Assembly (NCBI GenBank): GCA_947498645.1
Contig: CANMKS010000002.1
Location: 1 to 64,000 of the forward strand
Source: an uncultured Paracoccaceae bacterium
GTDB lineage: Bacteria; Pseudomonadota; Alphaproteobacteria; Rhodobacterales; Rhodobacteraceae
Reading direction: 5' to 3'
Length of the DNA stretch: 64,000 nucleotides
A program made the translations under genes and the position numbers. The notes beneath the pieces are model-generated. The model had not been told where the DNA came from and made no database searches. It was given only the letters and a program-made list of their open reading frames with translations. The number at the start of each line of letters is the position of its first letter. The first letter of the stretch is position 1. Below are positions 45,938-55,640 of this stretch, one piece after another.

Positions 45938-47734
45938 TTACTTAGCGACAACATAGGTGCCTGGTGCTGGTGCCAAAACAGGGTGTTTGGCATCTCCGGG
46001 CTCTCTCGCTGTGACTTTTTTGCCGGATTTTTTGGACAGCCAGGCATCCCAGCGCGGCCACCATGATCCCTCATGGCGCTCTGCTGCATCTTGCCAGTCT
46101 TCGGCCGTCAGCCCCAACTCCGGGTTGGTGTAGTGCCCGTATTTATTCTTGCTTGGCGGGTTCACGATCCCGGCGATATGGCCACTTTCAGAAAGGATGA
46201 AAGTCTTGTCCTTCGACCCCATTTTCTGAATACCGGCATAGCTGCTTTTCCACGCCGCAATATGGTCCGTCTCGCAGGCAATGGCGCAAAGGGGTACAGT
46301 CACGTCTTTGATTTGCACCGTCTCGCCCGCGATCTCGAACCCGGTGGTGGCAAACAGATCGTTCTGACACAGCCCGCGCAGGTATTCGACAGACATGCAG
46401 GCGGGCAGATTGGTCCCGTCACCATTCCAATACAGCAGATCAAAAGCCGGGGGCGCCTTGCCCATCATGTAGCTTTTGATCGCAGGACCATAAATCAGGT
46501 CGTTGGAGCGCAGATAAGAGAACGTCCGCGACATAAAAAAGGAATCGAGCACACCGTTTTCCTGAACTTCCTTTTCGATCCCATCCACGAAATCATCGTC
46601 CAGAAACACTCCAACCTCGCCCCTGTCCGAGAAATCGGTCAGCGTCGTAAAGAACGTGGCGCTGTTCACCGAGGTATCCTTGCGCCTTTTCATCAGGGCG
46701 AGGGCCAGCGAAAGCGTGGTCCCCGCAATGCAATAGCCAACCGCGTTCACCTTCTTGACGCCGCAGATCGCCTTCACTACTTTGAACGCGGTCAGATAAC
46801 CGTCTTCGACGTAGTTGGTCATTGATGTATCGCGATAACCCGCGTCTGGGTTCACCCAAGACACAACAAACACGGTATAGCCCTGCTCTACCGCCCATTT
46901 GATCAGGCTGTTTTGCGGCTTGAGGTCCAGAATATAGAACTTGTTGATCCACGGCGGAAAGATGATCAGCGGCGTCTCATGCACCTTTTCTGTGCTTGGC
47001 GCGTATTGGATCAACTCGAACATATGGTTGCGAAACACGACCGAACCGGGAGTTGTGGCAAGGTTCTCTCCCAGCTTGAACGCCTTCTTGTCGGCCAGTG
47101 TCACGACCAGATCGCCATCATTGGCCTCCAGATCGGCAATCATGTTCTCTAAACCGGCAACAAGGCTTTCGCCTTCCGTTTCCGCCGCCAGCGCAAGCGC
47201 TTCAGGGTTTGTCGGTAGAAAATTGGTCGGGCTGATCATATCGACCAATTGCTGACTGAAATAGCGCAGCCGCTTCTTTTCCTCAGAATCGAGCGTGTCG
47301 ATATCTTCCACCGCTTGCTGCACCGCAGAAGCGTTCATCAGGTATTGCTGCTTGATAAAGTTGAAATAGGGATTGGTCTCCCACAGTTCATGGGCAAAAC
47401 GGCGGTCCTTGGGTGTTTCATCCGTTGCTGGCTCCAGCTTTCCTTGGGCAAGCAGGTGCTGTGCCTCAACGTAGTGCTTTACCGATTTGCCCCAAAATTC
47501 CAGCTGATGCTCAATCAATTTGGCAGGATTATGCATCATTTCAGTCATATAGGCGGTCGCCGCCTTGAGGTAGAGCTCCTGGCTGGGCCCTTGCAGCGAC
47601 GGCGCGACCTTCCGCCCCTGCCCCATGACTTTCAACAAACGCTGGGTCAATACTTCCACTCGGGCAAGGTTTGTTTCCAGCTTTGCAACACTATCACTAT
47701 CAGTGTCAGCTGAACCTAAATCGTTTGTTGTCAT
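45938..47734 (-). CDS. phaC: Class I poly(3-hydroxybutyrate) synthase
   Basis: 598 residues from the ATG at 47734 with AGGAAGG five bases upstream; an upstream ATG at 47770 overlaps the operator. PhaC N-terminal domain, then an alpha/beta hydrolase core with the synthase lipase box G-Y-C-I-A-G (catalytic C335), the Asp of ETDHIAAW and the His of SGHIAGIVNPP. Size and motifs indicate class I (short-chain monomers, no PhaE/PhaR subunit). It polymerises (R)-3-hydroxybutyryl-CoA on the granule. Divergent from phaZ over a 64-bp gap with a shared palindrome. Confidence 0.97.
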   Translation of the reverse strand: MTTNDLGSADTDSDSVAKLETNLARVEVLTQRLLKVMGQGRKVAPSLQGPSQELYLKAATAYMTEMMHNPAKLIEHQLEFWGKSVKHYVEAQHLLAQGKLEPATDETPKDRRFAHELWETNPYFNFIKQQYLMNASAVQQAVEDIDTLDSEEKKRLRYFSQQLVDMISPTNFLPTNPEALALAAETEGESLVAGLENMIADLEANDGDLVVTLADKKAFKLGENLATTPGSVVFRNHMFELIQYAPSTEKVHETPLIIFPPWINKFYILDLKPQNSLIKWAVEQGYTVFVVSWVNPDAGYRDTSMTNYVEDGYLTAFKVVKAICGVKKVNAVGYCIAGTTLSLALALMKRRKDTSVNSATFFTTLTDFSDRGEVGVFLDDDFVDGIEKEVQENGVLDSFFMSRTFSYLRSNDLIYGPAIKSYMMGKAPPAFDLLYWNGDGTNLPACMSVEYLRGLCQNDLFATTGFEIAGETVQIKDVTVPLCAIACETDHIAAWKSSYAGIQKMGSKDKTFILSESGHIAGIVNPPSKNKYGHYTNPELGLTAEDWQDAAERHEGSWWPRWDAWLSKKSGKKVTAREPGDAKHPVLAPAPGTYVVAK

Positions 47735-47752
47735 CTTAACCTTCCTATGCGT

Positions 47753-47770
47753 ATGCTGCATCCGCAGCAT
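47753..47770. promoter_or_regulatory. Shared PhaR operator between phaC and phaZ
   Basis: Inverted repeat ATGCTGC-N4-GCAGCAT (CTGC-ATCC-GCAG), same arms as the phaP operator with one extra spacer base. It is central in the divergent phaC/phaZ gap, so one site could control both polymer synthesis and breakdown. Confidence 0.75.
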
Positions 47771-47798
47771 TCCTGCATGCCCATCGGAGACCGGTACA

Positions 47799-49076
47799 AT
47801 GAAGTATATGATGACCTATGACCTGATGGAAAGCGTGCGCAACACCAATCAATGGCTGGGCGCCACTGCACGCGCGTTTGCCTCTTACCCGATGATGTCC
47901 TGGGGCGCCAATCCTGCCATGGATTGGCTACAGGCCTGGGGTGAAGTGACGGAACGCACATTCGCCCGCATGATCGTCAAGCCGGACTGGAACATTCCCC
48001 CGGTATCAGGCGAAAAAGGCAAAGATTACCCCGTCGTTGTGGAAACCGAGGTCGAACGACCGTTTGGCGATCTCATCCATTTCACCATGCCGGGGCGCAA
48101 ACCCAGCAAACGCCGTGTGTTGCTGGTCGCGCCGATGTCCGGCCACTACGCCACATTGCTGCGCAAAACCGTGATCAGCCTGCTGCCGGACGCGGACGTC
48201 TATGTCACCGACTGGCACAACGCCCGCGACATTCCCGTCAGCGCAGGCAAATTCGATATCGAAGACTACACGCTCTATCTGATGGATTTCATGCGTGCGC
48301 TGGGTTCTGATATTCACGTCATTGCTGTCTGCCAGCCTGTCCCCCTGGCCTTGGCCGCGACTGCCTATCTGGCAGAGCTTGATCCAGACGCGCAACCGCG
48401 CTCGCTGACGCTGATCGGCGGCCCCGTCGACCCAGAGGCGAACCACACCGAGGTCACAGATTTTGGGCGTTCGGTGACCATGGGCCAGCTTGAGGAAACC
48501 ATGATCCAGCGGGTCGGCTTCAAATACGATGGCGTGGGCCGCATGGTCTATCCCGGTCTACTGCAACTGGCGTCATTCATTTCGATGAACGCCGAAACCC
48601 ACACCAATTCATTCCGCGATGAGATCATTCGCGTGGCCAAACGCGAAGCGTCCGAGCATGACCGCCACAATGCGTTCTATGACGAATACCTCGCGGTCAT
48701 GGACATGACGGCCGAATTCTATCTTTCAACTGTCGAACGTATCTTCAAAGGGCGCGAAATTGCGCAAAACGAATTCATGGTCGCAGGTCACAAGGTCGAT
48801 ATGAGCAAGATCACCACCGTGGCCGTCAAAATCGTCGAGGGCGAGGAAGATGACATTTCCGCCCCCGGTCAGTGCCTTGCTGCTTTGGACCTGCTGACAG
48901 GCCTGCCCGATGACAAGAAAGCCGCGCATCTTGAACCGGGCGCCGGTCACTATGGCATCTTTGCGGGCCGTAGCTGGCGCAACAACATCCGGCCTTTGGT
49001 GCTGGACTTCATTGATGCCAACGCAGACGCGCCCAAGTCTAAGTCCAAGTCTGCCAAGGTCGTAAAGCTGAAGTAG
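47799..49076 (+). CDS. phaZ: Intracellular PHB depolymerase
   Basis: 425 residues from the ATG at 47799 (GGAGA nine bases upstream). N-terminal MKYMMTYDLMESVRNTNQWLG and the FDIEDYTLYLMDFMRAL block are characteristic of PhaZ1-type granule depolymerases. The nucleophile is C178 in HVIAVCQPVPLALA, a Cys in place of Ser as in Ralstonia PhaZa1; the late GHYGIFAGRSWR holds the catalytic His. A Lys-rich tail (KSKSKSAKVVKLK) may contact granules. Mobilises stored PHB; divergent from phaC. Confidence 0.94.
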   Translation: MKYMMTYDLMESVRNTNQWLGATARAFASYPMMSWGANPAMDWLQAWGEVTERTFARMIVKPDWNIPPVSGEKGKDYPVVVETEVERPFGDLIHFTMPGRKPSKRRVLLVAPMSGHYATLLRKTVISLLPDADVYVTDWHNARDIPVSAGKFDIEDYTLYLMDFMRALGSDIHVIAVCQPVPLALAATAYLAELDPDAQPRSLTLIGGPVDPEANHTEVTDFGRSVTMGQLEETMIQRVGFKYDGVGRMVYPGLLQLASFISMNAETHTNSFRDEIIRVAKREASEHDRHNAFYDEYLAVMDMTAEFYLSTVERIFKGREIAQNEFMVAGHKVDMSKITTVAVKIVEGEEDDISAPGQCLAALDLLTGLPDDKKAAHLEPGAGHYGIFAGRSWRNNIRPLVLDFIDANADAPKSKSKSAKVVKLK

Positions 49077-49085
49077 GCTGTCGGG

Positions 49086-49802
49086 TTACTGCCGCAACAT
49101 CAGCGGCAGCTTCAGCCAGCGGCGCAGCGCATCGGTTGTTGCCTCAGGTGCTTCCAACGTGGGCAGATACCCTGCACCTTCGATGATCTCCAGTTTCGCA
49201 TCGGGGATCAGCTCGGCCAAAAACTCGTGCCGCTTGAGGTGATACTGCCCATCGTGCCGCCCGCATATCACCGCCGTTGGCGCCTGCGTCTTGCTGAGCG
49301 TGGCCTGCTGATCCTTGCGGCGCTGCATGGCACGGGCCTGTTTGACATAGGTGTCGCGCCCGATCCCATGGCCCATATCGGTCAGCAGCCTGACCAGTTC
49401 AACCTTGTCGGTGTTGGGCGCCATCCAGGTAGAGTTGATCTCATGTTGCAGCACGTCCTCCCAACGGCCAGCTTTGGCCGCGATCATATGCGGCTCGCGG
49501 GCGGCGGCGTTTTCGGGGGTATCAGCCTGCGGGCTGGTGCTGATCAGGGCCAGCCGCGCAATGCGTTCCGGCGCCCGGCGCAGCAGTTCCATCGCGACCA
49601 TACCACCCAGCCCCATGCCAACGAGCGCAAATCTCGACGGCGTCCAAGACAGGATCTGGCTTGCGATTTCTTCCATCCGCTCACCACAAGTCGGCGGGGC
49701 CAGCATCACGGCGTGGTCGCGGGACAGATCCTGCATCTGATGCGCAAAGACACGCGCATCACTCAGTATCGGCGGAATAAAGACCAGCGGATCACGCGAC
49801 AT
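49086..49802 (-). CDS. Alpha/beta-hydrolase-fold protein lacking the catalytic Ser and His
   Basis: 238 residues of clear alpha/beta-hydrolase fold. The nucleophile elbow, expected G-x-S-x-G, reads G62-M-G64-L-G66 (ALVGMGLGGMVAMELLRRAP): the serine is Gly. The acid is present (D184, CGRHDGQY). The expected His after the last strand is Tyr212 (EGAGYLPTLEAP; relatives have GHLPTLE). I confirmed both codons on the minus strand. It is therefore probably non-hydrolytic: a scaffold or ligand binder, or an enzyme using unusual residues. It lies 10 bp beyond the convergent phaZ. Confidence 0.85.
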   Translation of the reverse strand: MSRDPLVFIPPILSDARVFAHQMQDLSRDHAVMLAPPTCGERMEEIASQILSWTPSRFALVGMGLGGMVAMELLRRAPERIARLALISTSPQADTPENAAAREPHMIAAKAGRWEDVLQHEINSTWMAPNTDKVELVRLLTDMGHGIGRDTYVKQARAMQRRKDQQATLSKTQAPTAVICGRHDGQYHLKRHEFLAELIPDAKLEIIEGAGYLPTLEAPEATTDALRRWLKLPLMLRQ

Positions 49803-49883
49803 GGCGCTTATGCCCTAACAACTGCTCACCTTTTTGATGCTTTTGTGAGAGTGTGACGCGCGAAATGCATTCGCGCAAGCCCC

Positions 49884-50756
49884 TCAACTGGCAGGCAAAC
49901 CCTGGACCCAAGCCAGAATTCGCCGGGCCAGTGGCAAGGTTTGGCCGGGCGAAAACACATCGCCGGCCATCACATGGCCCATGGCGTCGTCCTCGGGGGT
50001 CTGGATCAGCCTGACCTCTTCAACCGGGCCGCCCCAACGCCGCATCGTGGCGCGTATCTTGTCAGGGTGGACCACCTGATCGTCGTCGTTGAAGCAAAAC
50101 AGCGCGGGCGTCTTGATCTGTGACACCGCAGCACGCCGCGCCGCCCGCACCGCATCTGCCATCACATGCACGGCTTCAGTCGGGTAGCTGACGGTCCAGT
50201 ATTTAGCGTGGGCATCATTGATCGCAGGAAAGCACCGCTCGCGCCCGCCAATGTATTTTGCCCAGCGGCGCGAGCCCGGCAGGTCGAGCAGGAATTGCAC
50301 AGCCCCGTGCCGCAACCCGAAATTGGGCGAGACATGCACCATCGCCTTGGCTTGCGCGCCGCCCGCCAAGGCCAGCGTCGCCAGCGTGCAGCCGGTTGAA
50401 CATCCCATGATGATCACCTCATCACCGATGGTCTGTGCAATGGCAATCGCCTCGGCCACATCGCGTATCCAGCCCTCGAACGTCGCGCGGCCCATTGCTG
50501 GCCCGTCCTGGCCGTGCCCTGACAGCCGCGTGAAATGCAGATTTGCACCAAGCCCTTCGGCCACCAGATCAGGCAGCGGGCGCAGCTCTTCGCCGGTAGC
50601 TGAAAAGCCATGAATATATAGCACAGAGACAGCAGTCTTGGTCGCTGGTCTCCCTGCCCAGACGATCCGCTTCTCGCAGCCGGGGCGCAACGCGGGAACC
50701 TGCGCCTCGGCTTGGGCCAGTTCGGCCTCGATTGTGTTCAAATCAGGCAAGGACAC
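49884..50756 (-). CDS. Alpha/beta hydrolase (serine hydrolase)
   Basis: 290 residues. Oxyanion start LYIHGFSATGEEL, nucleophile S120 (IMGCSTGCTLA), Asp in FCFNDDDQVVHP and His near DAMGHVMAGDVF make a complete triad. Similar to carboxylesterase/lysophospholipase-type enzymes; substrate unknown. It starts at GTG inside the end of the GPH symporter gene (14-nt overlap) with no strong ribosome site, so translation is probably coupled. The pair may import and then hydrolyse an ester or glycoside. Confidence 0.87.
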   Translation of the reverse strand: MSLPDLNTIEAELAQAEAQVPALRPGCEKRIVWAGRPATKTAVSVLYIHGFSATGEELRPLPDLVAEGLGANLHFTRLSGHGQDGPAMGRATFEGWIRDVAEAIAIAQTIGDEVIIMGCSTGCTLATLALAGGAQAKAMVHVSPNFGLRHGAVQFLLDLPGSRRWAKYIGGRERCFPAINDAHAKYWTVSYPTEAVHVMADAVRAARRAAVSQIKTPALFCFNDDDQVVHPDKIRATMRRWGGPVEEVRLIQTPEDDAMGHVMAGDVFSPGQTLPLARRILAWVQGLPAS

Positions 50757-52080
50757 GCGCCGCCATTGGCCGGTAGATCAGCCAAAGCCCAAGGATCGCC
50801 ACCACCAGAATACCTGCCGGGATCAAGGTGATCGACATTTGTAATGACGTGAGCGCCGCATCCGTCTGCTGCACAACGCCCTCGGTCGCCTCTTGCCAGC
50901 CGGCTGCGGCCAGTGTGATCCCCAGAACGGCAGGCGCCACCGCATTGGCCAGCTTCTGCCCAAACAACCAAATCGCCGAAAACGCCCCTTCGATGGCGAT
51001 GCCGCTTTCGCGCCGGGTCACATCCATCAGGTCAGGGTAAATCGCCCATGGGATCTGTTGATAGGCACCGTTTGTCATACCCGCGAGCACAAACATGCCC
51101 GCCATCGCCGTGACGTTGACAGAGGGCAAGACGGTAAACAGCACACCAAGCAACACAACATATAGGCACAGACCAAAGACCAGCGCCGCAACCTTTCCCA
51201 ACCGGTGCGACAAGAGCACCCAAACAGCTTGGCTCAGGATTGAACCAATAACAAAGGCTGCAAACATCAGGCTCAGCGTGCTGAGTGCGGCAGCAGCGCC
51301 CGACAGTGCCGTATCGCCACTATCAACAATCAGATAAAGCGCTGCAAACGGCAGCCCGGCCGTAATCATCGCAATCGCAAGCGTCATCACACCATAGAGC
51401 AAGACCAACACCACAAATGCCTTGTTGGAAAAGACCAATCCAAACATCCCCGATAGATTGACCGTTGCGGCTTGTTCAATGCGCGGTGCCTTGCGCGTGG
51501 CCCAAAGCGAAATCCAGACCGCACCAACCATCAGTGGTGTCACCACAAGGGCGGCGCTGGCATAGCCCATCGACCCAGCCAAACCGGGGATCAACGCGCC
51601 ACCGATCAATATGCCGATACTCGCAAACGCCATGCGAAACCCTGTCATGGCTGATCGTTCCTTGGGGTCTTGCGTGATCTCGCCGGATTGCGCGCCATAG
51701 GGAATGGCGACCATGGTAAAGCCCACCGTGGCCACGACAAAGAACCCGACAACCCAGACCAAATTACCTGTTGTGGTCAAACCTGCTGGGGTTGCAAACA
51801 GGCCCACCATGCCTGCGGCCATCACAAGGACACCGACAAACATCCAAGGGGCACGGCGTCCCCAGCGGCTTTGCGTGCGGTCACTCAGATAGCCGATCAA
51901 AGGGTCGGTGATCATGTCAAAGATCAGAACAGCGGTTGTTACAAAGCCTGCAATCGCCACCGGCACGCCCAGAAAGGCCGTCAGATAGGTCAGCACCAAC
52001 AGTTGTTTGACGATGACAAAAACAACGATGCCCATATCGGCCAGACCCCAGCCCGCCTTTTGGCTCAGCGATAATGCCAT
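50743..52080 (-). CDS. GPH-family (glycoside-pentoside-hexuronide type) MFS symporter
   Basis: 445 residues, twelve membrane segments. The loop-2 signature DPLIGYLSDRTQSRWGRRAPW is the GPH/MelB hallmark, and YGAQSGEITQDPKERSAMTGFR matches the family's central loop. GPH carriers bring sugars or related solutes in with Na+ or H+; the substrate is open, and sterol- or lipid-linked members exist. Its end overlaps the downstream hydrolase gene by 14 nt, forming a two-gene unit. Confidence 0.91.
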   Translation of the reverse strand: MALSLSQKAGWGLADMGIVVFVIVKQLLVLTYLTAFLGVPVAIAGFVTTAVLIFDMITDPLIGYLSDRTQSRWGRRAPWMFVGVLVMAAGMVGLFATPAGLTTTGNLVWVVGFFVVATVGFTMVAIPYGAQSGEITQDPKERSAMTGFRMAFASIGILIGGALIPGLAGSMGYASAALVVTPLMVGAVWISLWATRKAPRIEQAATVNLSGMFGLVFSNKAFVVLVLLYGVMTLAIAMITAGLPFAALYLIVDSGDTALSGAAAALSTLSLMFAAFVIGSILSQAVWVLLSHRLGKVAALVFGLCLYVVLLGVLFTVLPSVNVTAMAGMFVLAGMTNGAYQQIPWAIYPDLMDVTRRESGIAIEGAFSAIWLFGQKLANAVAPAVLGITLAAAGWQEATEGVVQQTDAALTSLQMSITLIPAGILVVAILGLWLIYRPMAARVLA

Positions 52081-52162
52081 GCTGATCCCCTCCCAAGGAT
52101 TTTTGGCAACTTACGCAGAGTGCTGATTGATCCCAAAGTGAAACGTCGCGTCAGACCGTAGG

Positions 52163-52178
52163 GTGGGTGCTAACCCAC
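52163..52178. repeat. REP-like/terminator palindrome at hydrolase 3' end
   Basis: GTGGGT-GCTA-ACCCAC within GTAGGGTGGGTGCTAACCCACGC; the right arm includes the stop codon of the hydrolase gene. I recall similar GTAGGGTGGG palindromes dispersed in roseobacter genomes; only one copy is seen in this window. Confidence 0.5.
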
Positions 52179-52925
52179 GCGCTCCAAAACCTCTTCAACG
52201 GAGGACACAATCAAATCCAGACAATCATCATCAGAAAAACGATGATCTGCGCCATCCACCAACGTCAGACGCATATCTGGGCTTTGCGCATGATCAAGCA
52301 GACGCAAGGCCACCGACATATCCACATCGGCATCCGCGGTGCCTTGCAGCGACCTCACCGGAAATGGGAGCGGCAGTGGATCGCGCAAGACCAAACGGTC
52401 CCGTCCTTCTTCGATCAGGCGGCGGGTAATGATGTAGGGCTCGCCATATTCAGAGGGCAGCGCCACCTGCCCGGCCATCAGTTCCTGCTTCTGCGCGTCC
52501 GAGAACCCGGACCACATACTGTCCTCGGTAAAATCGGGGGCGGCGGCAATTGTCACGATGCCTGCAACGCGCTCAGGCATCGCGCGGGCCACCAGCAAGG
52601 ATATCCAACCACCCATGCTGGAGCCGACCAAAACGACCTTGCCCGCCAACAGGCCGATGGCGGCACAGGCATCCTCGAACCAATCACCTATTGCGCCGTC
52701 GGTGAATTCTTCGCCGCTTTCGCCATGGCCTGAATAATCAAACCGCAAAAATGCACGGCCCGCGTCGCGCGCCCATTTTTCCAGATGCACGGCTTTTGTG
52801 CCGCCCATATCCGATTTGAACCCACCCAGAAAGACGACAGCCGGCCCCGTGCCATCACTCAGATGATAGGCAATGCGGCGGCCCTGCGGCGTGACAAATG
52901 ATGGCGTATCTTGTGTGTTTTCCAT
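52170..52925 (-). CDS. Alpha/beta hydrolase, ABHD10/YbbA-like serine hydrolase
   Basis: 251 residues with complete triad: S103 (VLVGSSMGGWISLL), Asp198/200 (LQGTADADVD) and H228 (VDGADHRFS). The RFDYSGHGESGEEF motif before the nucleophile is common in acyl-protein thioesterase-like hydrolases. Monocistronic as far as visible. Its stop codon lies within a palindrome that may serve as terminator. Confidence 0.88.
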   Translation of the reverse strand: MENTQDTPSFVTPQGRRIAYHLSDGTGPAVVFLGGFKSDMGGTKAVHLEKWARDAGRAFLRFDYSGHGESGEEFTDGAIGDWFEDACAAIGLLAGKVVLVGSSMGGWISLLVARAMPERVAGIVTIAAAPDFTEDSMWSGFSDAQKQELMAGQVALPSEYGEPYIITRRLIEEGRDRLVLRDPLPLPFPVRSLQGTADADVDMSVALRLLDHAQSPDMRLTLVDGADHRFSDDDCLDLIVSSVEEVLERVG

Positions 52926-53000
52926 GTCGTCAAAGCACCATAACGGCCAATCCGCTGCAAGCCCCTGATATAGGGCAAAGGACGGTTGCCGCTGTTGGGC

Positions 53001-53246
53001 CTACCCGCTGACGTAGAGGTCCGTCTTGGGGCGATAGAAAGTCTTTTGACCGTGCATCCGTCCCAGCAGTTCTTCGTTCTTGCGCTGGTCACGCTCGACA
53101 ACGCGGATCGATTCCAGATGGGCGGGGTTGTCGTCTTTCAACGCCATCCGCATACTGGAAAGCTCACGCCCGCGGGCGCGCAGAGCCTCTTCAATCATAT
53201 CCACATCACGGATGCTCAGATCGAATTGACGATTGTAGCTTGGCAT
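53001..53246 (-). CDS. Small charged helical protein of unknown function
   Basis: 81 residues from the ATG at 53246, which has AGGGGG upstream; the longer open frame to 53462 lacks coding character. Predicted largely helical and charged (SIRDVDMIEEALRARGRELS; RVVERDQRKNEELLGRM), possibly a coiled coil, ending in a Lys/Tyr tail. No family recognised. It is divergent from thrS over 209 bp. Confidence 0.7.
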   Translation of the reverse strand: MPSYNRQFDLSIRDVDMIEEALRARGRELSSMRMALKDDNPAHLESIRVVERDQRKNEELLGRMHGQKTFYRPKTDLYVSG

Positions 53247-53455
53247 ATGTCGTCCCCCTGGATGTTGGCTTGCGTCTGGTGTTGATGTCGTATTTAGCCG
53301 CTCAGGTGTCGCAGTCAACGTATATCTGCGTATGCTGTTTGCGCCTACCCCGTATGATGCACTTGACCATTCCCGGCTGTCCCGGCATTTAGCGCACTCA
53401 CATAACCCGCAACCGGGCGTTTTGTAGGCGCCAAACAGACGAGGAGACGGCCAAT

Positions 53456-55402
53456 ATGGCACAGATTTCCCTTACTTTTCCCGATGGCAATGCACGCAAC
53501 TATGATGCGGGCGTGACCGCTGCTGATGTAGCTGCCGATATCTCATCCAGCTTGCGCAAAAAGGCGATCAGCGCGACCGTCAATGGCCAGCACTGGGATC
53601 TGCAATGGCCGATTGAGGCTGACAGCAGCATCGCCATCAACACCATGAAAGACGAAGAACCGGCCCTTGAGCTGGTGCGCCACGATCTGGCGCATATCAT
53701 GGCCCGTGCGGTGCAGGAAATCTGGCCCGAAACGCAGGTCACAATCGGCCCGGTGATCAAGGACGGCTGGTATTATGACTTTGACCGCAAAGAACCCTTC
53801 ACACCAGAAGACCTCGGCCTGATCGAAAAGAAGATGAAAGAGATCATCAACAAGCGCGAGCCTGTGCGGACCGAGATTTGGGAGCGGGATGTCGCGATCC
53901 AATACTACAAGGACCGGGGCGAGCCCTACAAAGTCGAGTTGATCGAAAGCATACCCGGCAATGAACCCCTGCGCATGTATTGGCACGGCGACTGGCAAGA
54001 CCTTTGCCGTGGCCCTCACCTGCAACACACAGGGCAAGTGCCTGCCGATGGGTTCAAGCTGATGTCCATCGCCGGCGCCTATTGGCGTGGCGACAGTGAC
54101 CGCGCGATGTTGCAGCGGATTTATGGTGCCGCCTTTACCAATAAGGAAGGGCTCAAGGCCCATCTGCACATGCTGGAAGAGGCCGCCAAACGCGACCACC
54201 GCAAGCTGGGCCGCGAAATGGACCTGTTCCACATGCAGGAAGAGGCTCCCGGTCAGGTGTTCTGGCACCCCAATGGCTGGACCGTCTACACCGAATTGCA
54301 GGACTACATGCGCCGCCAGCAACGCAAAGGCGGCTATGTCGAGGTGAACACACCGCTGGTTGTGGACCGCAAGCTGTGGGAAGCCTCCGGGCACTGGGAA
54401 AAATATCAGGATCATATGTTTATCGTCGAAGTCGACGAGGACCACGCGCGCGAAAAATCGGTCAACGCGCTCAAGCCGATGAACTGCCCCTGCCACGTGC
54501 AGATCTTTAACCAAGGCCTGAAATCCTACCGCGACCTGCCGTTGCGCATGGCCGAGTTTGGGTCATGCAACCGCTATGAACCCTCAGGTGCCTTGCACGG
54601 CATCATGCGCGTGCGCGGGTTCACGCAGGACGACGGGCATATCTTCTGCCGCGAGAACCAGATTGAATCCGAGACTGCCGAATTCATCAGCTTTCTCAGC
54701 CGCATCTATAAAGACCTCGGGTTTGAAAACTTCAAAGTGAAGTTCTCGGATCGGCCCGAAATGCGGGCCGGGTCAGATGAAGTCTGGGACAAGGCAGAAG
54801 AGGCGCTTCTTGCCGCGACACGCGCGGCAGGGATCGAGCCTGAACTGAACCCCGGCGAAGGGGCATTTTACGGCCCCAAGCTGGAGTTTGTGCTGACGGA
54901 CGCCATTGGCCGTGACTGGCAATGTGGCACGCATCAGGTGGATTTTGTCCTGCCAGAGCGGCTGGACGCGACCTACATCGGCGAGGACGGGGCAAAGCAT
55001 CGCCCTGTCATGTTGCACCGCGCGCTGCTGGGATCATTTGAGCGTTTCATCGGTATCCTGATAGAAGAACACGCCGGCAAACTGCCCTTCTGGCTGGCTC
55101 CGCGTCAGGTGATTGTCGCGACGATTGTGTCGGATGCGGATGACTATGCGCATGAGGTTGTTGCAGCCTTGCGTGCGGCAGGTGTCCGGGCCGAGGCTGA
55201 TCTGCGCAATGAGAAGATCAACTTCAAGGTGCGCGAACACTCGGTTGGCAAGGTGCCTGTGATTCTCGCACTGGGCGCGCGCGAAGTGGAAGAGAAGACA
55301 GTCACAGTGCGACGGCTGGGTGAAAACAAGACATCTGTAACATCATTGGATGAAATTGTTTCAGCTCTTGCAAAAGAGGCAACGCCCCCGGACCTTTTGT
55401 AA
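53456..55402 (+). CDS. thrS: Threonyl-tRNA synthetase
   Basis: 648 residues, standard full length: TGS domain (residues 1-60), second additional/editing domain ([16 protein letters not shown], with the YWRGD region), class II catalytic core ([53 protein letters not shown]) and anticodon-binding C-terminus. Zinc ligands lie in the MNCPCH and DDGHIFC blocks. GAGGAG precedes the ATG. I see no T-box; control is not evident. A palindrome and a terminator follow. Confidence 0.97.
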   Translation: MAQISLTFPDGNARNYDAGVTAADVAADISSSLRKKAISATVNGQHWDLQWPIEADSSIAINTMKDEEPALELVRHDLAHIMARAVQEIWPETQVTIGPVIKDGWYYDFDRKEPFTPEDLGLIEKKMKEIINKREPVRTEIWERDVAIQYYKDRGEPYKVELIESIPGNEPLRMYWHGDWQDLCRGPHLQHTGQVPADGFKLMSIAGAYWRGDSDRAMLQRIYGAAFTNKEGLKAHLHMLEEAAKRDHRKLGREMDLFHMQEEAPGQVFWHPNGWTVYTELQDYMRRQQRKGGYVEVNTPLVVDRKLWEASGHWEKYQDHMFIVEVDEDHAREKSVNALKPMNCPCHVQIFNQGLKSYRDLPLRMAEFGSCNRYEPSGALHGIMRVRGFTQDDGHIFCRENQIESETAEFISFLSRIYKDLGFENFKVKFSDRPEMRAGSDEVWDKAEEALLAATRAAGIEPELNPGEGAFYGPKLEFVLTDAIGRDWQCGTHQVDFVLPERLDATYIGEDGAKHRPVMLHRALLGSFERFIGILIEEHAGKLPFWLAPRQVIVATIVSDADDYAHEVVAALRAAGVRAEADLRNEKINFKVREHSVGKVPVILALGAREVEEKTVTVRRLGENKTSVTSLDEIVSALAKEATPPDLL

Positions 55403-55404
55403 CA

Positions 55405-55418
55405 TTCCAGCGCTGGAA
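55405..55418. repeat. 14-bp perfect palindrome after thrS
   Basis: TTCCAGCGCTGGAA, self-complementary, beginning three bases beyond the thrS stop. It could be part of the 3' end structure or a protein-binding site. Confidence 0.6.
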
Positions 55419-55430
55419 CCTGTAACAAAC

Positions 55431-55466
55431 CCGCCGATGGGAACATCGGCGGATGCCTTGTTTTTT
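55431..55466 (+). terminator. thrS terminator
   Basis: Perfect 9-bp stem CCGCCGATG / CATCGGCGG around a GGAA loop, followed after ATGCCTTG by TTTTTT. Confidence 0.8.
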
Positions 55467-55640
55467 AAGGCAAATTCCGCTCTGCCGCCCCACCTCAGGC
55501 AAAGCCTTGCTCACATCACCTCACGGACTTGCGATGCACGGGTCTGTGAATGGCCGATGAACGGTCCGGGCGGTTAGGGTCTGGGCATCGCCGAGATAAG
55601 GTGACGATCCAAAACTGACCCAAACCAAGGAACCCTACTT

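Noticed and set aside
55416-55444. SigF-like promoter (TGTAAC) upstream of the bufferin operon
   Set aside because: The motif lies within the thrS terminator region, the -10 part does not fit, and no sigma/anti-sigma genes are adjacent.
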